DNA of 64,000 nt, taken from NCBI GenBank assembly GCA_036782775.1, contig DAIPYJ010000001.1:146181-210180 (forward strand), given 5' to 3'. Numbering within the stretch: the first letter of the stretch is position 1; each line of letters opens with the position of its first letter. The translations under genes were made by a program, and so were the position numbers. Of this stretch, positions 25,099 to 33,423 are shown in pieces. The notes below the pieces were generated by a model. That model saw only the letters and a program-made list of their open reading frames with translations, had not been told where the DNA came from and did not search any database. This DNA comes from CF-13 sp036782775. Its GTDB lineage: Bacteria; Chloroflexota; Dormibacteria; CF-121.

Positions 25099-25815
25099 CT
25101 AGCGGCGCAAGGCGGCCGGCACCCGAGGCCGGTCAGGCTCGGTGGGAAGCTCCTCGTCGAGCCGGCGTAACCAGGCAGGCGCGGCCGGCGGCACATCGTC
25201 CACCGGCACCTCGCGGTCGTCGCGGTCATCCGGCTCCGTTCCAGGCGTCAGCATCCGCCAGAGGACGAGAAACGTTCCGCCAACCAGGGCGAACTTTGCC
25301 GTGCCGAAGAGCACCAGGCCGGCCAGCTGCTGATCCTCGATCGAGCGGTAAGCCTGATAGAAGAGATGGTGGGACAGCGCCAGCGTCAGCCCGGGAATCG
25401 TGGGCGGGACGCCCGCGACCATCAAAACGCCGATCTTCGCGATCGAGCTCAGGCGGCGGCTGCCCACGATCGGCCACCAGAAGGCAAAAGCGCCCAGGAT
25501 CACGACGGCTTGCACCAACTCGCGGACGAGAAGACTGCTCGATGCCGCGTCGACCACGGCAGGGAGCTGCCCCGCGAAGATCACGACATTGAGCGCGACG
25601 ATTCCGACCACCGGATGCAGCCGCGCGCTCAAGCTGCTGCCGAACAACGGGCCGAAGCCATACGCGAGGAGCGGGACGACCAGCGCCAGCAGCGCCATCT
25701 CCAGCAGCATGTGGGTGCTGAGGCGCAGGCCGGCGGTCGCAACGACCGGCGGAAGCAGGCTGATAACGGCCAAGGCAAGTCCGGCGGCGAGCGCCCCACG
25801 ATGACGCCGGGTCAT
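25099..25815 (-). CDS. Cytochrome c oxidase assembly factor CtaG-like membrane protein
   Basis: About 238 residues with six membrane segments and the CtaG (caa3-type) layout: THMLLEMALLALVVPLLAYG, WWPIVGS, and SHHLFYQAYRSIEDQQLAGL with conserved histidines. The last 50 residues are hydrophilic, rich in Asp, Glu, Pro and Arg. The start at 25815 overlaps the PLD stop by one base (TGATG). No oxidase genes are in the window. CtaG proteins are implicated in copper delivery to cytochrome oxidase. Confidence 0.82.
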   Translation of the reverse strand: MTRRHRGALAAGLALAVISLLPPVVATAGLRLSTHMLLEMALLALVVPLLAYGFGPLFGSSLSARLHPVVGIVALNVVIFAGQLPAVVDAASSSLLVRELVQAVVILGAFAFWWPIVGSRRLSSIAKIGVLMVAGVPPTIPGLTLALSHHLFYQAYRSIEDQQLAGLVLFGTAKFALVGGTFLVLWRMLTPGTEPDDRDDREVPVDDVPPAAPAWLRRLDEELPTEPDRPRVPAALRR

Positions 25816-26900
25816 CACCTTATTTTGCCGGACGCCACCGGTGCCTGGTAGTGAGCAAACACGGCATCGACAAAGCTCACGAACTGGTCCGCGAGCGGCC
25901 CGCTGTCGAGCTCGAGCACGTTTTCCGCATTGTCCTCGCCGGCGTGCGAGAGGTTGTAGCTGCCGGTGAAGACGGTGTTGTCGGCGACCACGATCTTGGC
26001 GTGCATATAGTCGTGGACGCTGGTCGGCGAATAGGGTGTCGTCACCTTGGAGGCGAAGGGCAAGGAACTGGTGACGCCTTGAAACGCCGGCCCCTTCCAA
26101 CCGGCGTGCGGATCCACCTTCCACTGACCCAACACTTCTGCCATTTGGGTGCGGTCGTAGACGCCCTTGAAGTCGGCAGGGGCATGCCCGACGAGGTCGG
26201 CGAGCGTGCCGAGGACCACGCCCGAGGTGATCACGGGTGAGCAGATCCGGATGCGACGCTTCGCGTGAGCGAGGCGCATCGCGATTTCGTGGCCCATTCG
26301 CGGCCCGCGCCCAGGCGAGAAGAACAGCCGCGCCTTGATCGAGCCGTATGAGGCGGGCACGCTGACTCCGGGCAGGTCGTACTTACCGGTGCCTTCGACC
26401 TGGCCGCCATCCCAGAGCTCGCTGAAGTTTTTCGCGTACTCGCGCGCCAGGGCCGGCGACGGCAGGCGCAGGATGACGTTCTCCTCACGGTTCCAGGAGT
26501 CGTTCGTCCAGTTGGTGGAACCGGTCCATACGGTCGCCTGCTCGCTGGCTGCGTCACGCACGATGTATTTGTGGTGCATCAGCTCCGGCACGCCGGAAAT
26601 CGGCCGAGTCGGGACGCCGAGGCTCGCGATGTACGCCGAGTCGGGCTGAGGAGGCGGGGGAACCGGGATTGGGTTCGGATAGTCGACGTTGTAAAGCACG
26701 CGCACCACGACGCCGCGGCTCGCGGCTGACTTGAGTGCCGTCCGCACCGCGTCAGCGGGGCTATCGGTGAGGTTGAAGTCGTAGATCGCGATGTCGAGCG
26801 TCTGCTGGGCGGCGTCGATGAAGGCGGCGAGCTGCGCCGCCACCTGATCTGCGGTCTGCGCGCCATCCTGGAGAAAACTCAGCTCCAGGCCGGCCGTCAT
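25815..26900 (-). CDS. Phospholipase D-like domain protein
   Basis: 361 residues with two HKD half-sites: MHHKYIVRDAASEQATVWTG (about 108-125) and YMHAKIVVADNTVFTGSYNLS (about 310-330). Each has the H-x-K-x4-D and following Gly-Ser/Thr-Asn of the PLD superfamily. No signal peptide or membrane helix is seen, so a cytoplasmic nuclease or phosphodiesterase is as likely as a lipase. The middle ~60 residues of lobe 1 contain a Pro-rich loop. It overlaps both the upstream LOG gene and downstream ctaG. Confidence 0.85.
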   Translation of the reverse strand: MTAGLELSFLQDGAQTADQVAAQLAAFIDAAQQTLDIAIYDFNLTDSPADAVRTALKSAASRGVVVRVLYNVDYPNPIPVPPPPQPDSAYIASLGVPTRPISGVPELMHHKYIVRDAASEQATVWTGSTNWTNDSWNREENVILRLPSPALAREYAKNFSELWDGGQVEGTGKYDLPGVSVPASYGSIKARLFFSPGRGPRMGHEIAMRLAHAKRRIRICSPVITSGVVLGTLADLVGHAPADFKGVYDRTQMAEVLGQWKVDPHAGWKGPAFQGVTSSLPFASKVTTPYSPTSVHDYMHAKIVVADNTVFTGSYNLSHAGEDNAENVLELDSGPLADQFVSFVDAVFAHYQAPVASGKIR

Positions 26901-27682
26901 TGGGCGTCGCTCTTTTTTTGCTGCGCTCGCTCCTTCGCGCGTTGATCGAGCAACTTCCGCTGATAGTGCTGCTGGATGACGTCCGCGGCGTGCTCGATGT
27001 CGTCGGTGACGACCATCAGGTCGAGATCTTCGGGCGAGACTTTTCGTTCGGCAAGGACGCGGTCATGGATCCATTGGCGCAGGCCGGCCCAGTAGTCACT
27101 GCCGAACAGAATTACCGGGAAATGGACGATCTTCCCGGTCTGAATCAGGGTGAGCGACTCGAAGAGTTCGTCGAGCGTCCCGAAACCGCCGGGGAAGATG
27201 ACGAAGGATTCGGCGTATTTGACGAACATCGTCTTGCGCACGAAGAAATAATGGAACTCGATGCCCAGATCGACGTACTCGTTCAGGCTCTGCTCGAAAG
27301 GCAGCTCGATATTGCAGCCGACCGAGAGGCCGCCGCCCTCGCGTGCGCCCCGATTGGCGGCCTCCATGATCCCGGGGCCGCCACCGGTGATCACCGCGAA
27401 GCCGCGACGCGCGACCGCCGCAGCCAGCTTGCGGGCTTCGTCGTACATCGGATCCGGTGGCCGGACACGCGCAGAGCCAAAGATGGTGACCGCGGGACCG
27501 ACGGCGGCCAGCGCGTCGAAGCCCTCCACAAACTCCGCCTGGATGCGCAGCACGCGCCAGGGATCGCTGTCGAGGAACTCGGGCAGCGGAGCCCGCTCCA
27601 GCAGCGCTCGGTCTTCGATGGGATGTTCGACGCCCCGACGCACCACTCGCCCGGCACGCCGTCCTTCGCGCTCGTCCGCCAT
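26897..27682 (-). CDS. LOG family protein (TIGR00730-like Rossmann fold)
   Basis: 261 residues. The nucleotide-binding motifs are ITGGGPGIMEAANRGAREGGG and FPGGFGTLDELFE (PGGxGT-x2-E), typical of LOG phosphoribohydrolases once annotated as lysine decarboxylases. An N-terminal extension of about 55 residues precedes the Rossmann domain and the C-terminus is Gln/Lys-rich. Likely reaction: cleavage of ribose 5-phosphate from a nucleotide. First gene of the LOG-PLD-ctaG unit with 4- and 1-base overlaps. Confidence 0.88.
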   Translation of the reverse strand: MADEREGRRAGRVVRRGVEHPIEDRALLERAPLPEFLDSDPWRVLRIQAEFVEGFDALAAVGPAVTIFGSARVRPPDPMYDEARKLAAAVARRGFAVITGGGPGIMEAANRGAREGGGLSVGCNIELPFEQSLNEYVDLGIEFHYFFVRKTMFVKYAESFVIFPGGFGTLDELFESLTLIQTGKIVHFPVILFGSDYWAGLRQWIHDRVLAERKVSPEDLDLMVVTDDIEHAADVIQQHYQRKLLDQRAKERAQQKKSDAQ

Positions 27683-27721
27683 CGCTTGCTTACTGTAGCG
27701 CCGTTACTTTTGGGAGTGCGC

Positions 27722-28375
27722 TCATCGCGAGGCGATGACGAAGAAGCTCGGGCTTTCGGTCAGCGCTCGATCGCGGCGGCCGAACATCCTCTGCAGCCTC
27801 AGACCGGCGCCCCGCGCCAGCCAGTTCTCGATCTCTTCCGGCCAGATCAGCGGGACTTCGGCAACCTGCGTCACCAGCTTGTGATCGGGCACGTGGTAAT
27901 CGACTTCGATGCTCGCCTGGTTGCCATCGAACCGTTTGACCCTGACGCCGTCAGTCGCGCCGGCGCGCAGCCAGTGTGGGTTGGTGAGCTCGAAGGCGAG
28001 CCGACCGTCTGAAGCCAGCTGTCGGGCCGCGCCGCGCAACCGCTCGACGGCGCAGAGGATGTTCGACGGCACCATCACCATGGCGAACTGCCGGCCAAGG
28101 TCGAGGTCCTCGATTCGCGACTGTACGAGTTCAACAGCCGGCAGCCGTGTTCTCAGGTGCTCCAGCATGCCCGGGTGACTGTCGACGCCGACGAGATCGA
28201 TGCCGGCTTGATGCAACGGCACCGCAAGCCGGCCCGCTCCGATGCCGAGGTAAAGGACCGGCGGCCCGGAGTCCCGGGTCAGCTCCAGCCACGGCCAGAG
28301 GTCAGTCGCGTCAGGAAAGCCGGCGTAAAGCTGGGCGAATCCGGGGTCGGGATTGGCTGGATCGTCGCGGACGAT
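27722..28375 (-). CDS. Class I SAM-dependent methyltransferase with no canonical start codon
   Basis: The conserved reading frame covers PVLYLGIGAGRLAVPLHQAG (motif I), LVGVDSHPGMLEHLRTRLP (motif II with the acidic residue) and a C-terminal half ending PSFFVIASR. Homology-like sequence, FAQLYAGFPDATDLWPWL, continues upstream of the first available GTG at 28222, but that frame has no ATG, GTG or TTG back to its stop inside the aminotransferase gene. ATC at 28375, 12 bases after the aminotransferase stop, would give 217 residues. Either a rare start codon or a sequence error is involved. Substrate unknown. Confidence 0.68.
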   Translation of the reverse strand: MVRDDPANPDPGFAQLYAGFPDATDLWPWLELTRDSGPPVLYLGIGAGRLAVPLHQAGIDLVGVDSHPGMLEHLRTRLPAVELVQSRIEDLDLGRQFAMVMVPSNILCAVERLRGAARQLASDGRLAFELTNPHWLRAGATDGVRVKRFDGNQASIEVDYHVPDHKLVTQVAEVPLIWPEEIENWLARGAGLRLQRMFGRRDRALTESPSFFVIASR

Positions 28376-28386
28376 CCGGGATTCGG

Positions 28387-29727
28387 CTACGCGACCGCCT
28401 CGTCCGCGATCGAGAGCGCCTTGTCGATGATGGCGAAGCCTTCCGCGAGCTGCTCTTCATTGATGCAGAGCGGAGGGTTGGTCATGATCGTGTGCCAGCG
28501 AAGGAAGGTATAAAGGCCCTGGTCACGCAGCGCCCTGGAAACCTTCTTCATCGGCTCTGAGGTGCCGTTGAAGGGAGCCAGCGGCTCCATCGTCTTGCGG
28601 CTCTTGACCAGTTCGAGGATGCCGAACAGGCCGATCGATCGCGTCAGGCCGACCGATGGATGCTTTTCTTTCAGCGCCGCATGATGTCGCGCCATCACCG
28701 CACCCATCCGGCGGGCGTTGCCGATCATGTCGTCCTCTTCATAAGCGCGGATAGTGCCCAGGGCGGCCGCACAGGCAAGCGGATGGCTGTTGTACGTCAG
28801 CCCGCCGTAGAACACGCGATTCTCGAAGAATTCGGCGATCTTGGGCCGCATGGCGACCGCCCCCAGCGGCACATAGCTGCTGGTCAATCCCTTGGCGATC
28901 GTCATGATGTCGGGCACCACCTTCCAATGGTTGACCGCAAACCAGTCGCCGGTCCGGCCGAAGCCTGACATGATCTCGTCGCAAACCATCAAGATGCCGT
29001 AGCGGTCGCAAAGTGCCCTGACGCCTTGCAGGTAACCGTCCGGCGGAATCAGGATGCCGTTGGTGCCCGTCACGGGCTCGAGGAAGAAGGCGGCGATCGT
29101 CGCCGGGCCTTCGAGCTGGATGGTTTCTTCGAGGTAGCGAAGCGACTCCTCGGCGCCGTCGACCGCGCGCTGCGGACCGTGATAGGGATCGAGAACATGA
29201 ATGACGCCTGAGTCGCCGATGTCGTTGGCCCAGCGCCGCGGGTCGCCGGTCAGCGCCATCGCCCCGGCGGTCGCGCCGTGGTAGGAGCGATAGCGGGCGA
29301 TGATCTTATGCCGGCCGGTCACCGCGCGCGCCAGACGAATCGCGTTCTCGTTCGCTTCCGCTCCGCCGAGGGTGAAGAAGACTTTGTCCAGATCGCCGGG
29401 TAGGACTTCGGCTAGCTTTTGGCCGAGCAGCGCCCGCGGCTCATGCGCCAGGAACGGGCTGGCATAGGCCAGTTTTTCGGCCTGTTGCTTGATCGCGTCG
29501 ATGATGCGCGGGTCACCATGACCGGCGTTCACGCTCATCTGCTGACTGTTGAAATCGATGTAGCGCTTGCCGGCTGTGTCCCAGAAGTACACGCCCTTGG
29601 CGTGATCGACGGGGATCGGATCGATGGCGGTCTGCGCCGCCCACTCGTACAGCGTGTACTGGCGGCAGAGTGAAACGATCTCTTCGCCGCTGAGGACGTG
29701 CGGCCGAGCTGGAGTCTCTAGAGCCAT
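28387..29727 (-). CDS. Class III aminotransferase, probable beta-alanine:pyruvate or related
   Basis: 446 residues of the class III (omega) aminotransferases. Features: GKRYIDFNSQQMSVNAGHGDP, FFTLGGAEANENAIRLAR, RSYHGATAGAMALTGDPRRW, the PLP-binding DEIMSGFGRTGDW and Schiff-base Lys in TIAKGLTSSYVPLGAVAM. Given the neighbours (dihydropyrimidinase, ureidopropionase, semialdehyde dehydrogenase) the likely reaction is transamination of beta-alanine or beta-aminoisobutyrate to the semialdehyde. It overlaps the upstream dehydrogenase stop by 10 bases. Taurine or putrescine aminotransferase activity cannot be excluded by sequence alone. Confidence 0.87.
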   Translation of the reverse strand: MALETPARPHVLSGEEIVSLCRQYTLYEWAAQTAIDPIPVDHAKGVYFWDTAGKRYIDFNSQQMSVNAGHGDPRIIDAIKQQAEKLAYASPFLAHEPRALLGQKLAEVLPGDLDKVFFTLGGAEANENAIRLARAVTGRHKIIARYRSYHGATAGAMALTGDPRRWANDIGDSGVIHVLDPYHGPQRAVDGAEESLRYLEETIQLEGPATIAAFFLEPVTGTNGILIPPDGYLQGVRALCDRYGILMVCDEIMSGFGRTGDWFAVNHWKVVPDIMTIAKGLTSSYVPLGAVAMRPKIAEFFENRVFYGGLTYNSHPLACAAALGTIRAYEEDDMIGNARRMGAVMARHHAALKEKHPSVGLTRSIGLFGILELVKSRKTMEPLAPFNGTSEPMKKVSRALRDQGLYTFLRWHTIMTNPPLCINEEQLAEGFAIIDKALSIADEAVA

Positions 29728-31166
29728 CGTGTCGTGATGACTTTATGGCGCGTGTAGAAGCGGATGCTGTCCTGGCCGGTTGCATGCAAGTCGCCGAAGA
29801 AGGAATTCTTCCAACCGGTGAAAGGGAAGAACGCCATCGGCGCCGCGACGCCGATATTGACGCCGAGCATGCCGGCCTGGGCGCGGCGTTTGAACTCGCG
29901 CGCGTTCTTGCCCGAGCTGGTGAAGATCGAGGCCATGTTCCCGAAGGTGCTCGAGTTGAGCAGCGACAGGGCTTCGTCGATGTCGCCGGCCCGCATCACG
30001 GAGAGGACGGGACCGAAGAGCTCGTCCTTCCAGACCGTCATGTTCGGCGTCACCTTGTCGAGGATGGTGGGGCCGAGGAAGAAGCCCTCGTCGCGGTCGA
30101 CCTGGCGGCCATCGCTGACCACCTGGGCGCCCTCCGACCTCGCCCCATCGATGTACTCGATCAGCTTCTTCTTTCGCTCACCGCGAATCACCGGCCCGAG
30201 CGTCGTCTTGGGATCGGTGCCCGGCCCGACCTTCAGGTCCGCGGCATCGTTGGCCAGTTCCCGCACCAGCGCATCGCCGATCTTGCCCACGCCGACCGCC
30301 ACGCTTCCCGCCAGGCAGCGCTGGCCCGCGTTGCCGAAGGCGGATGAGATGACGTGCGGCGCTGACAATTCGAGATCGGCGTCGTCCATCACAAGGATGT
30401 GGTTCTTGGCGCCGCCCAGGGCCTGGACGCGCTTGCCGTTGGCGGCTGCTGTCTTGTAAATGTAGGCGGCAACCGGCGCCGAGCCGACGAAGGAGATGGC
30501 GGCAATATCCGGGTGGCCGAGCAGCCCATTGACCGCATCGTTTGCCCCATGCACGACGTTGAAGACGCCGGCCGGCAAGCCGGCGTCCTGCAACAACTCC
30601 GCGATGCGCATCGCCGACAGCGGAGTCAGCTGGGATGGCTTCAGGACGAAGGTATTGCCGGTGACGAGCGCCACGGGGATCATCCAGAGCGGCACCATGT
30701 TGGGGAAGTTGAAGGGCGAAATCCCAGCCACCACCCCGACCGGGAATCGTGTCAGCTCCTCGTCGATCCCTCGCGCGATTTGATCGAGGTTGGTTCCCAT
30801 CATGAGGGTGGGCGCGCCGCAGGCAAAATCGATCACCTCGATCGCCCGCTTGACTTCGCCGCGTGACTCGTCGAGGGTCTTGCCGTTCTCCTGGGTGACC
30901 AGGGCTGCGAGCTCCTCGAAGTGCTGCTCGAAGAGTGCCTTGAAGCGGAACATGACCTGCGCCCGATCGGGCACCGGCCTCTCGCTCCATTCGGGGAACG
31001 CCTTCTTCGCGGCGGCCACCGCCTGGTTGATCTCCTCCGCGGTGGAGTAGGGGAGGCTGGCGATGGTTTCGCCGGTGGCGGGATTTGGAATCGGGTCCGA
31101 CTTCTCGTTGCGCGAGTCGCGGAACTGCCCGTCGATGTACGCCTGGACCGACCGGGTCGCGATCAC
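29718..31166 (-). CDS. mmsA: CoA-acylating methylmalonate/malonate-semialdehyde dehydrogenase
   Basis: 482 residues, aldehyde dehydrogenase superfamily, MmsA branch. It converts malonate or methylmalonate semialdehyde with CoA and NAD to acetyl- or propionyl-CoA and CO2. Seen: ISPFNFPNMVPLWMIPVAL, LGGAKNHILVMDDADL, the catalytic Cys in NAGQRCLAGSVAV (Arg before Cys is typical of MmsA), and FFPFTGWKNSFFGDLHATGQD near the end. The GTG start at 31166 forms GTGA with the dihydropyrimidinase stop. It supplies the last step of the pyrimidine route. Confidence 0.92.
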   Translation of the reverse strand: MIATRSVQAYIDGQFRDSRNEKSDPIPNPATGETIASLPYSTAEEINQAVAAAKKAFPEWSERPVPDRAQVMFRFKALFEQHFEELAALVTQENGKTLDESRGEVKRAIEVIDFACGAPTLMMGTNLDQIARGIDEELTRFPVGVVAGISPFNFPNMVPLWMIPVALVTGNTFVLKPSQLTPLSAMRIAELLQDAGLPAGVFNVVHGANDAVNGLLGHPDIAAISFVGSAPVAAYIYKTAAANGKRVQALGGAKNHILVMDDADLELSAPHVISSAFGNAGQRCLAGSVAVGVGKIGDALVRELANDAADLKVGPGTDPKTTLGPVIRGERKKKLIEYIDGARSEGAQVVSDGRQVDRDEGFFLGPTILDKVTPNMTVWKDELFGPVLSVMRAGDIDEALSLLNSSTFGNMASIFTSSGKNAREFKRRAQAGMLGVNIGVAAPMAFFPFTGWKNSFFGDLHATGQDSIRFYTRHKVITTRWL

Positions 31167-32581
31167 GCCGTGGCCCCCACCGGTGTCGGCTGCGCGCTCG
31201 GCACCCCGTGGAACGGCGAGCGGCGCAGGAACTGGCCGGCGCCTTTCGTGCCCAGGAACTTGCCGTCCTTGACGAGCAGGTTGCCCCGCTGCATGACGAC
31301 TTCCGGGAGTCCCTTGACTTTCATACCCTCGTAGCAACTGTAGTCGACGTTCATGTGGTGAGTTTTGACGGACAGGGTGCGCTCGACATCGGGATTGAAG
31401 ATGACGATGTCGGCGTCGCTGCCGGGCGCGATCGTGCCTTTGCGAGGGAAGAGCCCGAACATCCTGGCGGGCGCCGTCGCCACCAGCTCGACGAAACGGT
31501 TGGGCGTGATCTTGCCGGCGTTGACGCCACCGTGATAGATGAGCGTGAACCGGTCTTCCACGCCGGGCAGGCCGTTCGGGATCTTGGAGAAATCGCCCTT
31601 GCCGAGATCCTTCTGCCCCTTGAAATGAAACGGGCAGTGGTCGGTCGCCACCAGTTGCAGGTCGTCCTGCACCAGGCCCTTCCAGAGCTCGTCGTGGTCG
31701 GGTTTGGGCCGAAGCGGCGGAGAGCAGACGTACTTGGCGCCTTCGAATCCAGGCCGGCCGAGGTCCTCGAGGCTCAAGTAAAGGTATTGCGGGCAGGTTT
31801 CGGCGAAGGCAGGGGCGCCGTCGTCGCGTGCCTCGCGCACGGCGTCGAGGGCGGGCTTCGAGCTCAGGTGGACGATATAGACCGCCACCTCCGCCAGCCG
31901 CGCCAGCGCGATGGCACGGCCGGTCGCCTCCCCTTCCATGCTGGCGGGCCGGGTCAGGCCGTGATTGATGGGATCGACCTTGCCTTCCTCGAGATAGCGC
32001 TTGACGAGGACGTCGATCGCGCCGCCGTTCTCGGCGTGCATCATGATCAGCCCGCCGTTCTCCGCGGTGCGACTCATCGCCCGGAAGATCGCGGCATCGT
32101 CGAGCATGAAGACGCCGGGATAGGCCATGAAGAGCTTGAACGAGGGCACGCCCTCGCGAACGAGCTCGTCCATCTCTTTGAGGATGTTGTCGTTTACTTC
32201 GCGGACGATCATGTGGAAGCCGTAGTCGATGTGCGCCTTGCCCTGCGCCTTCTGATGCCATTGGTCGAGGCCGGAGCGCAGCGTCTGGCCGTAGGTCTGC
32301 ACCGCGAAATCGACGATCGTCGTGGTGCCGCCCCAGGCGGCCGCCGCGGTCCCAGTCGCGAAGTCGTCGGAGGCGAAGGTGCCACCAAAGGGAAGCTCCA
32401 TGTGGGTATGCACGTCGACCGCCCCTGGCATCACCAGCCGGCCGGCGGCGTCAAGGGTTTGATCGACGCGGACATCGAGGTTGTTTCCAATCGCCGCAAC
32501 CCGCTCCCCGTCGATCAGCACGTCCGCTTTCGCCGAGTCGCTGGCGGTGACCACGGTGCCGTTCTTGATCAGCGTCTTCAC
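31163..32581 (-). CDS. hydA: Dihydropyrimidinase (hydantoinase)
   Basis: 472 residues of the cyclic amidohydrolase family; hydrolyses dihydrouracil, dihydrothymine or hydantoins to N-carbamoyl amino acids. Metal site: VDVHTHMELPFGG, the carbamylated Lys in SFKLFMAYPGVF, His in MMHAENGG, His in YIVHLSSKPAL and Asp in VATDHCPFHF. EEDRFT-like GVEDRFTLIYHGGVN is also typical. It overlaps ureidopropionase upstream by 4 bases and mmsA downstream by 4 bases. Confidence 0.94.
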   Translation of the reverse strand: MKTLIKNGTVVTASDSAKADVLIDGERVAAIGNNLDVRVDQTLDAAGRLVMPGAVDVHTHMELPFGGTFASDDFATGTAAAAWGGTTTIVDFAVQTYGQTLRSGLDQWHQKAQGKAHIDYGFHMIVREVNDNILKEMDELVREGVPSFKLFMAYPGVFMLDDAAIFRAMSRTAENGGLIMMHAENGGAIDVLVKRYLEEGKVDPINHGLTRPASMEGEATGRAIALARLAEVAVYIVHLSSKPALDAVREARDDGAPAFAETCPQYLYLSLEDLGRPGFEGAKYVCSPPLRPKPDHDELWKGLVQDDLQLVATDHCPFHFKGQKDLGKGDFSKIPNGLPGVEDRFTLIYHGGVNAGKITPNRFVELVATAPARMFGLFPRKGTIAPGSDADIVIFNPDVERTLSVKTHHMNVDYSCYEGMKVKGLPEVVMQRGNLLVKDGKFLGTKGAGQFLRRSPFHGVPSAQPTPVGATA

Positions 32582-33423
32582 GGCAGCTGCCTGACCAGGT
32601 CGTCGTAGGTTTCGGGGCGCCGATCACGCAGGAACTGCCAGGTGTTGCGCACCTCGCGGTTCATGTCGAGATCGAGGTCGCAGACCAGCACTTCATCCTC
32701 GGTTTCGGACGCCTTGCCGATGATCCGACCGCGCGGGTCGCAGAAATAGCTGGAGCCGTAGAACTCGGCCTCGTTGAGTGGCTTCTCAATCCCCACGCGA
32801 TTAATCGCGCCGATCCAGTAGCCGTTGGCGACCGCGTGCGCCGGCTGTTCCAGCTCCCACAAGTATTTCGAGAGCGACTTGACCGTGGCCGAGGGATTGA
32901 AGACGAGCTCCGCGCCCTTGAGTCCCAACTCGCGCGCCGGCTCCGGGAAGTGGCGGTCGTAGCAGATCAGCAGACCCACCCGTCCGACTGACGTGTCCCA
33001 CACCGGGTAGCCGAGGTTGCCGGGCTTGAAATAGAACTTCTCCCAGAAACAGGGCCCAACGTGTGGGATGTGCGTCTTGCGATATTTCCCGACCAGGGTG
33101 CCATCGTTTTCGATGACGACCGCAGTGTTGTAGTAGACGCCGGTCTGCGCCTCTTCGTAGAAAGGGACGACCAGCACCATCTTGTGCTTTTTCGCCAGTT
33201 CTCGCATCCGCTTGATCGTGGGACCGTCATCGGGCTCGGCGGTGTCGTACCACTTCGAGTTCTGCTCGGCCGGAAAATACGGCCCAAAGAAGATCTCCTG
33301 CAGGCAGGTGATCTGCGCCCCCTTTTTCGCCGCCTCCCCGATCAGCTCCTCGTGTTTTACGATCGCCTCTTCCTTGGGCATGTTCGCGTGCGCCTGGATC
33401 AGCGCCGCTCGTACCTTCGCCAT
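32578..33423 (-). CDS. Beta-ureidopropionase / N-carbamoyl amino acid amidohydrolase
   Basis: 281 residues of the nitrilase superfamily. The catalytic triad is visible as Glu43 (CLQEIFFGPYF), Lys116 (GKYRKTHIPH) and Cys154 (LLICYDRHFPEPAREL). It hydrolyses N-carbamoyl-beta-alanine to beta-alanine, CO2 and ammonia, the step after dihydropyrimidinase. The GPYFPAEQNSKWYDTAEP segment is characteristic of beta-ureidopropionase-like members. Its ATG shares one base with the TAA of the oxidoreductase gene upstream. Confidence 0.92.
   Translation of the reverse strand: MAKVRAALIQAHANMPKEEAIVKHEELIGEAAKKGAQITCLQEIFFGPYFPAEQNSKWYDTAEPDDGPTIKRMRELAKKHKMVLVVPFYEEAQTGVYYNTAVVIENDGTLVGKYRKTHIPHVGPCFWEKFYFKPGNLGYPVWDTSVGRVGLLICYDRHFPEPARELGLKGAELVFNPSATVKSLSKYLWELEQPAHAVANGYWIGAINRVGIEKPLNEAEFYGSSYFCDPRGRIIGKASETEDEVLVCDLDLDMNREVRNTWQFLRDRRPETYDDLVRQLP

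Noticed and set aside
29718..32261. A single 847-codon minus-strand frame that seems to fuse a novel N-terminal domain to MmsA
   Set aside because: The N-terminal half is the wrong-frame reading of dihydropyrimidinase. MmsA starts at the GTG at 31166 that overlaps its stop.
31085..32608. A 507-codon plus-strand open frame opposite dihydropyrimidinase
   Set aside because: The minus strand has all metal ligands of dihydropyrimidinase; the opposite frame has no recognisable domain.
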